This document shows positions 1 to 6,655 of a DNA stretch of 14,611 nucleotides, one piece after another. Every line of letters begins with the position of its first letter. The stretch's first letter is position 1. The DNA lies in NCBI GenBank assembly GCA_031258265.1, contig JAIRNB010000146.1, positions 1-14,611 of the forward strand. The letters run 5' to 3'. The stretch comes from Treponema sp. Lineage in GTDB: Bacteria; Spirochaetota; Spirochaetia; Treponematales; Breznakiellaceae. Below the pieces are notes generated by a model, which was given only the letters and a program-made list of their open reading frames with translations, made no database searches and was not told the DNA's origin. The position numbers and the translations under genes were made by a program.

Positions 1-42
1 ATTGGGAATCCGGGTTACTATGGCGGCGAATGGAGGTAGATT

Positions 43-663
43 ATGAATGTCGTCGCCTTTAACGGAAGCCCCCACCGGGAGGGGGTTGTGTACCACGGAC
101 TAGCGGCCATGAAGGAGGAGCTGGAGAAAGAGGGGATTGGGACCGAGATTGTCCATGTCGGCTCGGAACTTATCCACGGATGTATCGACTGCGGCTTCTG
201 CCGGAAGGCCCCCTTCCAGTGCGTCTTTAATGATGATCCGGTAAACGCTTGCCGGGAGAAGCTTAACGCCGCGGACGGGCTGATCCTTGGCTCCCCGGTC
301 TACTATGGCGGTGTGGCGGGGGCCTACAAGGCTTTCCTGGACCGCCTCTTTTTCCCCGGCGTGAAGATGCGTTACAAGGCCTCCGCCGTGGTGGTCTCCC
401 TGCGGCGTTCCGGGGGCATTTCCACTTTTCATGAACTTAACAACTACCTGAACCTGGCCCAGGCCCTGATCGTCCCCTCGGTCTATTGGGAGGTGATCCA
501 CGGCAACAATCCCCGGGAACTGGAGGAAGACCGCGAGGGGCTCCAGATCATGCGGATCACCGGGAGGAACATGGCCTGGCTTATGAAGACCGTCGCCGCA
601 GGGAAAAGGGAAGTCCCCCTGCCGGAGGAACCGGTACGGGAATGGACAAATTTCATTCGCTGA
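43..663 (+). CDS. Iron-sulfur flavoprotein / NADPH-dependent FMN reductase family protein
   Basis: A 206-residue flavodoxin-fold oxidoreductase, expected to be cytoplasmic. The N-terminal strand and phosphate loop (NGSPHREG, residues 7-14) and the segment LILGSPVYYGG (about 80-91) followed by AFLDRLF are typical FMN-binding elements of the NADPH-dependent FMN reductase family. Cysteines 47, 50, 53 and 60 form C-x2-C-x2-C-x6-C, which fits the compact cluster motif of iron-sulfur flavoproteins (C-x2-C-x2-C-x4-7-C), so a [4Fe-4S] cluster next to FMN is likely. Members of this family shuttle electrons or reduce quinones and oxygen species; the substrate here is not readable from sequence. The ATG is preceded by GGAGGT at 32-37 with good spacing. 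It ends before tandem hairpins and a terminator, so it is the last gene of its transcript. An upstream partner may lie outside the window. Confidence 0.85.
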   Translation: MNVVAFNGSPHREGVVYHGLAAMKEELEKEGIGTEIVHVGSELIHGCIDCGFCRKAPFQCVFNDDPVNACREKLNAADGLILGSPVYYGGVAGAYKAFLDRLFFPGVKMRYKASAVVVSLRRSGGISTFHELNNYLNLAQALIVPSVYWEVIHGNNPRELEEDREGLQIMRITGRNMAWLMKTVAAGKREVPLPEEPVREWTNFIR

Positions 664-670
664 CAAATGA

Positions 671-706
671 AGCTGTTCCGAAACTAACCGGGTTTTGGAA
701 CAAGCT
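671..706 (+). other. Hairpin downstream of the flavoprotein gene
   Basis: GTTCCGAAAC at 675-684 pairs with GTTTTGGAAC at 692-701 (ten pairs, one G-U). AGCT at 671-674 pairs with AGCT at 703-706 across a single bulged A at 702. There is no T-run after it, so it is not a classic terminator by itself. It lies eight bases from the stop codon and directly before a second hairpin that does look like a terminator. It may protect the 3' end or assist termination. Confidence 0.5.
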
Positions 707-713
707 CAATGAT

Positions 714-748
714 CCGGGGTTTTCTTGAACCCCGGACCGGCTTTTTTT
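714..748 (+). terminator. Rho-independent terminator after the flavoprotein gene
   Basis: CCGGGGTT (714-721) and AACCCCGG (728-735) form a perfect 8-bp GC-rich stem with a TTCTTG loop. A run of seven T follows at 742-748. The six bases between stem and T-run (ACCGGC) are more than usual, which lowers confidence a little. The T-run itself lies inside a second possible stem, CCGGC (738-742 region) with GCCGG some 20 bases later. Confidence 0.65.
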
Positions 749-823
749 CCGAAAAGAGCCGGAAAAGAAATAAATTCTTCAAAAAAAAGCGGTAAACCTT
801 ATCATTTGTATATCTGTTTTTCC

Positions 824-852
824 TTGAACAATCGTGTATTCTCCGTTATTAT
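824..852 (+). promoter_or_regulatory. Sigma70-type promoter for the galactokinase-SurE-TPR-VWA operon
   Basis: TTGAAC at 824-829 is one mismatch from the -35 consensus and TATTAT at 847-852 is one mismatch from the -10 consensus, with exactly 17 bases between them. The region is markedly AT-rich compared with the genes around it. The predicted transcript start near 859-860 leaves a leader of about 136 nt before the ATG at 996, and that leader begins right at the base of the folded structure described separately. Confidence 0.65.
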
Positions 853-859
853 ACAACCA

Positions 860-995
860 TCCTTAGTGTTTTAGTCTTAAACAAACGGTGTACTGCATCC
901 CCTGTGTAATTTTGTCCGGCATAAAAAATTACATAGACCCTTAATTACGCCGTCCGGATAGGATAAAACACTAGACCTTGTGAGGTTTTGTGTAA
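860..995 (+). promoter_or_regulatory. Structured 5' leader with three nested helices and a ribosome-site hairpin (candidate cis-regulatory RNA)
   Basis: Seen directly: P1 pairs TAGTGTTTTA (864-873) with TAAAACACTA (964-973), ten perfect pairs. P2 pairs ACGGTGTA (885-892) with TACGCCGT (946-953), eight pairs including one G-U. P3 pairs 902-913 with 925-936, twelve pairs including one G-U, around an 11-nt loop. The P3 loop carries TCCGG (915-919), complementary to CCGGA (954-958) in the P1-P2 internal loop, allowing a pseudoknot. After P1, ACCT (975-978) can pair with AGGT (983-986), covering the GAGG ribosome site. I recognise no known riboswitch class. Inference: a leader sensing a metabolite or protein and controlling the galactokinase-like gene. 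A DNA-level role for the dyads is the alternative. Confidence 0.45.
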
Positions 996-2225
996 ATGTT
1001 GGATATCGGTCCCATTCACCGTAAGGAATACGAGTTAGAAACAGATCGATCCGAAACCGTTGTCATTGCCGAGGCCCCCGGCAGGCTTCACTTTTTAGGG
1101 GAGCATGGGGAGCCCAAAGCGGGTTTATACCTGTCTTCCGCCATAGATCGCTATGTCCGGGTTGCCGTAAGCCTGCGGAAAGACAATTCCATCCGTTTTT
1201 TTGCGGCGGATCTGGAGGAACGGAAACGGACAACCCTGGTAAATTTAAAGTTCAAACGGGAAGATCGCTGGGCTAACTACTTAAAGGTGGGGGTCTACCT
1301 GTTTGCCGAGCTTGGATGCCCGGTCAAGGGGCTTAACTTTACCATCTGCGGCGATGTTCCCCAGCAGGCGGGCCTTGCGTCTTCCACCGCCATCGAGGTA
1401 GCCGCGGTTATGGCCCTGAAGGGCCTGTTTCGGATCTCCATTGGCGAGCGGGAGCTTTTTAACAGGCTCTGCGCTTCGGGGGAGTTCTTCTTTGGAAAGA
1501 ACTCTTCCCCCGTGGATTATCTTATCGCCCTTTCCGCCAGGAAAGAGCAGTTCCTCCTGATAGATGAAGCCTCCATGGAGGTAAAGAAATTCCCTTCCAC
1601 CCTTTCCCGTTATCAGATTCTTATCATGGACAGCCGGGTGCCCCGCCTGGGGGTGGAGGAGGAACTGGCCCAGCGGCGGCGGGAAACCAGGAAGGGTTTG
1701 GAGATTCTTTCCCGCAATCCTCCCCCCGCCACCGTCCGGGAGGGGATCGATCCCCTCCGCAAGGCCATGCGGGGTCTTAGCTTCCGGGATTTTGTTTCGG
1801 TGGATCTGGTGGAATTTATGGGAAACCTGCCGGAGGAAATCCGGCGTCGGAGTATGCATCTGGTCCAGGAGATCCGCCGGGTCTACGAAGCCTACGATGC
1901 TATCTGCCGTTCCGATTTTGTCGCCCTTTCCAAGATCATCATCCACTCCCATGAAAGCCTGCGGGACCTGTACGAGGTTTCCTGTCCAGAAATCGACTGG
2001 TTGGTAAAGCGGGCCCAGGAGATAGAGGGGGTCCTGGGTTCCCGGATGACGGGACAGGGTTTTGGGGGCTGTACCTATACGATTCTCCGGGAGGATGTCA
2101 TTGATGAATACCGGAACCGGATGGAAGACTATGAGCGTATTTTTGGCTTTCACCCCCTGGTTTACCATGTAAAAATTGCCACCGGCGGCCGTGTCCTTGC
2201 CGCTCGGCGGAGTAAAGCGGTTTAG
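996..2225 (+). CDS. Galactokinase-family GHMP kinase with altered sugar-binding signature
   Basis: A 409-residue cytoplasmic sugar kinase of the GHMP superfamily. Family features: the N-terminal signature GRLHFLGEH (29-37); the ATP loop VPQQAGLASSTA (121-132); the C-terminal block with SHESLRDLYEVSCPEIDWLV (318-337) and MTGQGFGGC (351-359), which is strongly galactokinase-like. Oddities: the usual GEHTDY reads GEHGEP (35-40), so the sugar-contacting Asp is Glu39 and the Tyr is Pro40, while Arg30, Glu36 and His37 remain. The catalytic MDQ region reads PVDYL, keeping Asp174 but losing the Gln. It is probably a kinase of galactose or another sugar, or a regulator derived from one, so I give no symbol. 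The ATG follows GAGG at 982-985 with a long 10-base spacer. It is the first gene of a four-gene operon. Confidence 0.85.
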   Translation: MLDIGPIHRKEYELETDRSETVVIAEAPGRLHFLGEHGEPKAGLYLSSAIDRYVRVAVSLRKDNSIRFFAADLEERKRTTLVNLKFKREDRWANYLKVGVYLFAELGCPVKGLNFTICGDVPQQAGLASSTAIEVAAVMALKGLFRISIGERELFNRLCASGEFFFGKNSSPVDYLIALSARKEQFLLIDEASMEVKKFPSTLSRYQILIMDSRVPRLGVEEELAQRRRETRKGLEILSRNPPPATVREGIDPLRKAMRGLSFRDFVSVDLVEFMGNLPEEIRRRSMHLVQEIRRVYEAYDAICRSDFVALSKIIIHSHESLRDLYEVSCPEIDWLVKRAQEIEGVLGSRMTGQGFGGCTYTILREDVIDEYRNRMEDYERIFGFHPLVYHVKIATGGRVLAARRSKAV

Positions 2226-2230
2226 CGGTA

Positions 2231-2980
2231 ATGAATATCCTGTTGACCAACGATGACGGCCTGGAGAGTCCCGGCCTCCAACTTTTGGCTAAGGCCCTAA
2301 GGGGGGAGGGGCACCGAGTTATCGTGATTGCCCCAGACCGGGATCGTTCCGGGGTTTCCCATTCTATTTCTTTCCTGGGGGGGCCGTTGGTTTTGAATCC
2401 CCGGGGGGACGATACCTGGGCCTGTTCCGGCCTGCCGGTGGACTGCGTTGTCATCGCCTTCCTGGGGGGGACTCCGGTTAAGCCGGACCTGGTTCTTTCC
2501 GGGATAAACCGGGGGGCAAATTTGGGTACGGATCTGCTTTATTCGGGGACCGCGGCGGCGGCCCGGCAGGGGAGTCTTTTTGGCCTGCCCTCCGTCGCCC
2601 TTTCCCTGGTGGAAGTTCCGGGGGGGGACTACCACTGGGAAGGGGCGGTCCGCTTTTCCCTTTCCCGCCTTGATGAAATCCTGGGCCGTTGGAAGGCCGG
2701 TACTTTTCTTAACCTGAATATTCCCAACAGCCCCCAGGGCCCCGGCGGCATGGTGGCGGCATTTCCTTCTTATCGCCGCTACAACGACAGCATGGAAATG
2801 ATGGACGCCCCCAACGGGAACCGTTACTGTTTTTTCCACGCCGGGGAGGTGGAGACGATTCCCCCGGAGGAGGGCTGCGACCAGGATATAATTTCCCAAA
2901 ACCTGGCGGCCCTTAGTTCCGTGTGGGTACATCCGGTAAGCGCCGATCTCCGGGACCCGGCGGCCCGGATCTGGACCTGA
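2231..2980 (+). CDS. surE: 5'/3'-nucleotidase SurE
   Basis: A 249-residue metal-dependent phosphatase that removes phosphate from nucleoside 5'- and 3'-monophosphates and, in some members, short polyphosphate. The protein begins with the diagnostic MNILLTNDDG; Asp8, Asp9, Ser40 (in DRDRSGVSHS) and Asn93 (in SGINRGANLG) match the family's divalent-metal ligands. Other family blocks are CSGLPVDCV (65-73) and the segment DLLYSGTAAAARQG (101-114). The length is ordinary for SurE. It starts five bases after the galactokinase-like stop codon and has only a weak ribosome site (AGCGG), so translational coupling is likely. The following TPR gene begins one base after its stop. Confidence 0.95.
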   Translation: MNILLTNDDGLESPGLQLLAKALRGEGHRVIVIAPDRDRSGVSHSISFLGGPLVLNPRGDDTWACSGLPVDCVVIAFLGGTPVKPDLVLSGINRGANLGTDLLYSGTAAAARQGSLFGLPSVALSLVEVPGGDYHWEGAVRFSLSRLDEILGRWKAGTFLNLNIPNSPQGPGGMVAAFPSYRRYNDSMEMMDAPNGNRYCFFHAGEVETIPPEEGCDQDIISQNLAALSSVWVHPVSADLRDPAARIWT

Positions 2981-2981
2981 T

Positions 2982-3869
2982 ATGGTGGATAAAAATATCC
3001 CCGGGGAACCGGGGAAGGAAGCCCAGGTTTATCCCCTGCGGGAGGGGCCGGGAATTATTCTTCCGGGTTCCCGTCCGGCGGAGGGTCCGTCAAATTCCCC
3101 GCTTTCCCCTGTTCCTCCCAAGGCTCCTGGCCCGGCGGCCCCCCTAAAAACCCTTCCCGAGGCTATTACCGGCAGGGGAGGGGGGCGGCTCCAGGAGGGT
3201 ATCCGGCTTTTCAGGATGAAACGCTACGATTTGGCCCTGAAAGAACTGTCCATGGTGGACGGGGCTCTGTTTTCCCCGGAGGAAAATTCCGAACTTGCCT
3301 ATTACCTGGGGCTCTGTCATACCAAGTTGGAACACTACGAAGAAGCCCTGCTATACCTGGACCAGGTGATCAGCGGGAGCCAGAATGTACTCCGCTCGTA
3401 CCAGTGCCGTATGACCCTGGCCTATATTTACGTGATCACCCGGAAGACCAAGATGGCGGAATTCGAGCTTGCCCGGCTGCAGAAAAGCGGCTTTGAATCG
3501 GTCCAGCTTTACACCACCATGGCCTATGCCGCCTGGGTCCAGCGGAATGTCAAGGGGGCCCTGGATTACTATGAAAGGGCCCTGGATATGGACGAGAACA
3601 ACACTACCGCCATGAACGGCCTGGGTTATATCCTGGTGGAAACCAACAACGATCTTATCCGGGGGCTTAGGCTCTGCCGCCGGGCGGTGGACCGGAAGCC
3701 CCAAAACCCCGCCTACCTTGATTCCCTGGGCTGGGCCTGTTTTAAGAACGGGGAGATTCTGGAAGCCCGGGGCTGGCTGAAACGGGCCATAGACCTGGCC
3801 CCCAGGGAAAAGGAAATTCAGGATCATTGGCGTATTATTACCGGGGAGGAACCCCCCAGGGGAAGATAA
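2982..3869 (+). CDS. Cytoplasmic TPR-repeat protein with proline-rich N-terminus
   Basis: A 295-residue protein without signal peptide or membrane segment. Residues 1-65 are rich in Pro, Gly and Ala and look disordered. Residues about 70-285 are helical tetratricopeptide repeats, for example ALDYYERALDMDENNTTAMN (193-212) and the final repeat YLDSLGWACFKNGEILEARGWLKRAIDLAP (245-274). TPR domains bind other proteins, and the partner is unknown. The start is one base after the surE stop with no clear ribosome site of its own, and its stop TAA overlaps the next start (TAATG at 3867-3871), so the three genes are translationally linked. Its neighbour downstream also carries an N-terminal TPR, so the two may belong to one assembly. 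I recognise no named family. Confidence 0.85.
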   Translation: MVDKNIPGEPGKEAQVYPLREGPGIILPGSRPAEGPSNSPLSPVPPKAPGPAAPLKTLPEAITGRGGGRLQEGIRLFRMKRYDLALKELSMVDGALFSPEENSELAYYLGLCHTKLEHYEEALLYLDQVISGSQNVLRSYQCRMTLAYIYVITRKTKMAEFELARLQKSGFESVQLYTTMAYAAWVQRNVKGALDYYERALDMDENNTTAMNGLGYILVETNNDLIRGLRLCRRAVDRKPQNPAYLDSLGWACFKNGEILEARGWLKRAIDLAPREKEIQDHWRIITGEEPPRGR

Positions 3870-5923
3870 TGGGCAGGCTGCGCTTTCTCCTGGCCGTCTT
3901 TGTTTTTTCCTCCGGTTTTCTATGGTCCCAGCAGCTTTCCGCGGACCTGGCGGGGCTTTACGCGGAAGAACAGTTCCGCATAGGGATTCAGGCTTACAAC
4001 CGCTATGCCTTTAACGAGGCTATCCTTGCCTTTGAGCGGGCCCTTTCTTACCGGCCCGGCGAGGCCCTGATTCTGGACTGGCTGGGCCGTTCCTATTACC
4101 GTTCCGGCTTGGAGGAGATCGCCCTTCGCCAATGGCGGGCCGCGGCCCAGGCCTACGGCTGGAATTCCGGGGAATCCATGCTCCTGGGCAGCCGCATCGA
4201 GACCCTGGGGAACCGCCGGGGGCTTTTGCCCGTCAATGATGATGACATCCGCTATGTGGAGGCCGGACGTTACCCTGGAGAATACGACGGTAATATATAC
4301 TACCGTCAGCCTACGGCGGTCCTGCCCCTGGAAGACGGCAGCGTGTGGGTGGTGGCCTACGGCAGCAACGAGATTCTCCGGCTGGATGTAAACGGCATGG
4401 TACTAGAACGGAAGCGGGGCCCCCTTACCGGCTTTGATCGGCCCTATGATCTGGTCCGCTCGCCGGAGGGGGACCGGCTTTACCTTTCCGAATACCGGGG
4501 GGGCAGGATAAGCGTCCTCTCCTCCTCCGGGGACTGGCTTTCCTATATTGGCTCCCGGGGCCTGGGGGACGGGAATCTCCTGGGGCCCCAGAACCTGACT
4601 GTTGATGAGGACGGCTACATATACGTGGTGGATTACGGCAACTGCCGGGTGGTAAAATTTGACCCCGAAGGGAATTTTATCTTTTCCTTTGGCCAGGAGA
4701 TGAGGAACCAGGCGGGTCTTTTCCCCGGATTTGTTTCCCCCACCGGTATTGCCGCCAAAGACGGGCTGGTCTATACCGCCGATGCCGCGGCAAAACAGAT
4801 ATTTGTCCACGATTCCAACGGAATTTACCGGGGGACTCTGGCCGCCGCCGGCCTTACGGGGCCGGAGAGTCTCCGTTTTCTTGAGGACGGCCGGCTTCTG
4901 GCCGTCGATACAAACCGGCTTCTCCTTATCGATCCCGCTTCCGCCCAGGTCCGGCTTCTGGGGACGGCGGGGAACAGCAGGCTGCGGATCACCGGGGCGG
5001 ACCTGGATTTTAACGGCAATATTCTGGCGGCCAATTTTAACGGCGGGGAGATTTCCGTCCTTACTCGGCTGGACGACATGGCCGCCGGGCTTTTTGTGCA
5101 GGTGGAACGGATCAACGCGGAGAACTTTCCCCTGGTAACGGTGGATTTTTTGGTGCAGGACCGGCTGCGCCGTCCCATTGTGGGGCTGGACGCCAGGAAT
5201 TTCCTTGTCAGCGAGGAGGGCCGCCCCGCCGCGGAGCAGAATCTGCGGGCCGCCGCCTACCGTTCCCCCCTGATGGATATTTCGATCCTGGTGGAGCGTT
5301 CCCCCCGGACCCTTTCCCTGCGGGACGATCTTGAGGCCGCGGTCCGGGATATTAGCCAGGTTGTTTCCCCCGGCAAGGGCAGAGTCCGGTCCCTGGTTTC
5401 CGCTGCGGCCCTGCCCCTGGAGGAACGGATCGACGTTCCCCTGGCGGCGGGGGCCCGGGGCAGGGCCGCGGATTACGATTCCCGCTGGCGTTTCGATCTG
5501 GGGCTCCGCCTGGCCGCCACGGACCTCCTGGGGGGGGAAAAAAAGAGGGCGGTAGTTTTTGTAAGCTCCGGGGAACTGCCGGAGCAGTCCTTTGATAGTT
5601 ACGGCCTTTCGGAACTTGCCGCCTATCTTGCCAATAACGGTATTGTGTTCCATACGGTACTGGTGGGCGGGGCTTCCGCCCCGGAGGAACTCCGTTACCT
5701 TTGCCGGGAAACCGGCGGGGAAATCCTCCCCCTTTACCGGCCTCAGGGTATCGGAGGAACCCTGGAAAAACTTGCAAATTTTCCCTGCGGTTCATATAGT
5801 ATCAGTTATCGGTCCCAGTTACCCACCGGTTTTGGGACGGCCTATCTTCCTGTGGAAGTTGAAGTTTACCTTATGGAGCGTTCCGGCCGGGACGCCGCCG
5901 GTTACTTTTCGCCCCTGGAATGA
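3869..5923 (+). CDS. Exported TPR / NHL beta-propeller / VWA-like protein
   Basis: A 684-residue protein. The chosen ATG overlaps the previous stop (TAATG) and is preceded by AGGGGAAG; a longer frame from 3827 lacks these signs. Residues 1-20 form a signal peptide (basic start, hydrophobic FLLAVFVF core, small residues after). Residues about 30-95 are TPR-like. Residues about 120-405 are a beta-propeller of NHL-type repeats, with units such as LTVDEDGYIYVVDYGNCRVVKFDPEGNFI (243-271) and repeated D-x-x-G-x-I/L-x-V-x-D/N patterns. Residues about 465-640 resemble a von Willebrand factor A domain (VVFVSSGE 562-569, then HTVLVGG 595-601), but the metal motif is degenerate: DISIL at 470-474 instead of D-x-S-x-S. 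A beta-rich tail ends at 684. It probably acts in the periplasm or at the cell surface in protein contacts. Substrate and partners are unknown. Confidence 0.8.
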   Translation: MGRLRFLLAVFVFSSGFLWSQQLSADLAGLYAEEQFRIGIQAYNRYAFNEAILAFERALSYRPGEALILDWLGRSYYRSGLEEIALRQWRAAAQAYGWNSGESMLLGSRIETLGNRRGLLPVNDDDIRYVEAGRYPGEYDGNIYYRQPTAVLPLEDGSVWVVAYGSNEILRLDVNGMVLERKRGPLTGFDRPYDLVRSPEGDRLYLSEYRGGRISVLSSSGDWLSYIGSRGLGDGNLLGPQNLTVDEDGYIYVVDYGNCRVVKFDPEGNFIFSFGQEMRNQAGLFPGFVSPTGIAAKDGLVYTADAAAKQIFVHDSNGIYRGTLAAAGLTGPESLRFLEDGRLLAVDTNRLLLIDPASAQVRLLGTAGNSRLRITGADLDFNGNILAANFNGGEISVLTRLDDMAAGLFVQVERINAENFPLVTVDFLVQDRLRRPIVGLDARNFLVSEEGRPAAEQNLRAAAYRSPLMDISILVERSPRTLSLRDDLEAAVRDISQVVSPGKGRVRSLVSAAALPLEERIDVPLAAGARGRAADYDSRWRFDLGLRLAATDLLGGEKKRAVVFVSSGELPEQSFDSYGLSELAAYLANNGIVFHTVLVGGASAPEELRYLCRETGGEILPLYRPQGIGGTLEKLANFPCGSYSISYRSQLPTGFGTAYLPVEVEVYLMERSGRDAAGYFSPLE

Positions 5924-5933
5924 TTGGTGTTTA

Positions 5934-5980
5934 GGGGGGGCATTACCGGCGCTAGACCATGCCACACTAGACAATAATAA
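5934..5980. repeat. Diverged partial copy of the repeat's conserved block, directly before element A
   Basis: The stretch GGGGGCATTACCGGCGCTAG (5936-5955) followed by ACCATGCCACA matches the core of elements A and B (GGGGCATACGGTGGCGCTAG followed by GCCGTGCCGCA in B), with one base deleted and a few substitutions. The octamer GGCGCTAG is identical to element B. It lies 11 bases after the VWA-gene stop and runs into element A, so it looks like a decayed tandem copy. The short reading frame of A and B is broken here by an early TAG. Confidence 0.5.
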
Positions 5981-6210
5981 CCCGCGCGCGCACTGCCCCG
6001 GTTAAAACCGGGGCGCATTTTTCAACTTGGGGGCATACGGAGGCGCTATGCGAAGCCGCATTGGTTTAATTAACAAGCTACGCTTGCTTTTATCGCGCAA
6101 GGGATTGGAGGGGGCGCGTAGCGCGCCACCGCAGCCCCGCAGGGGCGAGGAGGCCGAAGCCCCGCAAAGCCCGGTCCCCTTTTTTGTGAAGCAAAAAGGG
6201 GATGCGCCCA
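5981..6210. repeat. Repeat element A: conserved blocks separated by variable hairpins
   Basis: Shares its order of blocks with element B at 13948-14194. Order: CCCGCGC-rich box (5981-5993); perfect 9-bp hairpin GCCCCGGTTAAAACCGGGGC (5995-6014); conserved core from CGCATTTTTCAA through GGGGGCATACGGAGGCGCTA to GCCGCAT (6013-6061); three short hairpins, CAAGC-TAC-GCTTG (6074-6086), GGCGCG-TAG-CGCGCC (6113-6127) and GCCCC-GCA-GGGGC (6134-6146); box AGCCCGGTCC (6168-6177) with a 9-bp CCCCTTTTT/AAAAAGGGG hairpin (6176-6201); closing box GGATGCGCCCA. It fills the gap between the VWA gene and hemerythrin. It has no transposase and no target duplication that I can see. It could be a non-autonomous mobile repeat, a structured RNA or an extragenic palindrome family. 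Confidence 0.7.
6002..6061 (-). other. 19-codon reading frame inside element A
   Basis: The minus strand reads MRLRIAPPYAPKLKNAPRF then TAA. Element B has a frame of exactly the same length, MRHGLAPPYAPKLSNAAKL then TAG. There is no ribosome site upstream of the ATG (the bases before it read TTAATTAAACCA), and the stop codon lies in the hairpin loop, so translation is unproven. I list it because the shared eight-residue core differs between copies only at third codon positions. Confidence 0.2.
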
Positions 6211-6250
6211 AATTTCGGTGGAGAGTTTTTTTTGGAGAAGGAGAGGTTTT

Positions 6251-6655
6251 ATGGCGTATCAGTGGGATAGTTCACTGGAGACAGGTTATGAAAAGGTTGA
6301 TAACCAGCACCGGCAGCTTGTGGCCGCGCTAAACGATCTTATTGAGGCGTCGGCGGAGGGGAAAAGCCACGAGGAAATTTTTCGGACGCTGGACTTTCTT
6401 ACCGCCTATACGATTAAGCACTTTGCCGATGAGGAGAAGCTGCAGCTGGAATTTGACTACCCCGATTATCTGGTACACAAACGTTACCATGACGAATTTA
6501 AAATTACGGTGGGGGAGATGACTAAGCAGATTAGGCGGGAGGGTCCCACGGAGGCCCTGATTGGGCAGGTTACTCTGGCGATTGGCAACTGGCTTCTTAA
6601 CCACATTAAGGGCGACGACTTCCGGATGGCCGCGTATATTAAGGCGAGATCGTAG
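6251..6655 (+). CDS. Bacteriohemerythrin
   Basis: A 134-residue single-domain hemerythrin, a four-helix protein that binds O2 at a non-heme di-iron site and serves in oxygen storage, delivery or sensing. All seven usual iron ligands can be placed: His20 (VDNQH), His57 and Glu61 (HFADE), His76 and His80 (HKRYH), His118 and Asp123 (HIKGDD). The N-terminal Trp5 and Asp-Gln-His pattern are also typical. I chose ATG 6251 over a GTG at 6218 because AGGAGAGG lies at 6239-6246 and the family starts near the W-D motif. It stands alone on the plus strand. Its 3' end overlaps the thiI end by 17 bases. For an organism with largely anaerobic relatives, a role in coping with oxygen is a reasonable inference. 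Confidence 0.95.
   Translation: MAYQWDSSLETGYEKVDNQHRQLVAALNDLIEASAEGKSHEEIFRTLDFLTAYTIKHFADEEKLQLEFDYPDYLVHKRYHDEFKITVGEMTKQIRREGPTEALIGQVTLAIGNWLLNHIKGDDFRMAAYIKARS

Noticed and set aside
1..39. Possible end of an upstream gene reading IGNPGYYGGEWR then TAG.
   Set aside because: Twelve codons are too few to recognise, and the other two plus-strand frames are also open to the window edge, so no frame is preferred.
4403..5653. 416-codon minus-strand frame opposite the VWA gene.
   Set aside because: Low-complexity Pro/Gly/Lys-rich shadow of the sense gene.
5981..6210. Integron attC site.
   Set aside because: The element has conserved boxes and variable hairpins, which recalls attC, but I see no RYYYAAC/GTTRRRY ends, no integrase and no cassette-like array.
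5934..6210. Insertion sequence or CRISPR array.
   Set aside because: No transposase frame, no terminal inverted repeats with target duplications, and no regular repeat-spacer pattern.
6218..6250. GTG start for hemerythrin adding 11 residues.
   Set aside because: A strong AGGAGAGG site lies just before the ATG at 6251, and the family begins near that Met.
6027..6332. Longer plus-strand reading frame across element A.
   Set aside because: It covers the hairpins and runs into the hemerythrin gene in another frame; composition is that of the repeat, not of a protein.
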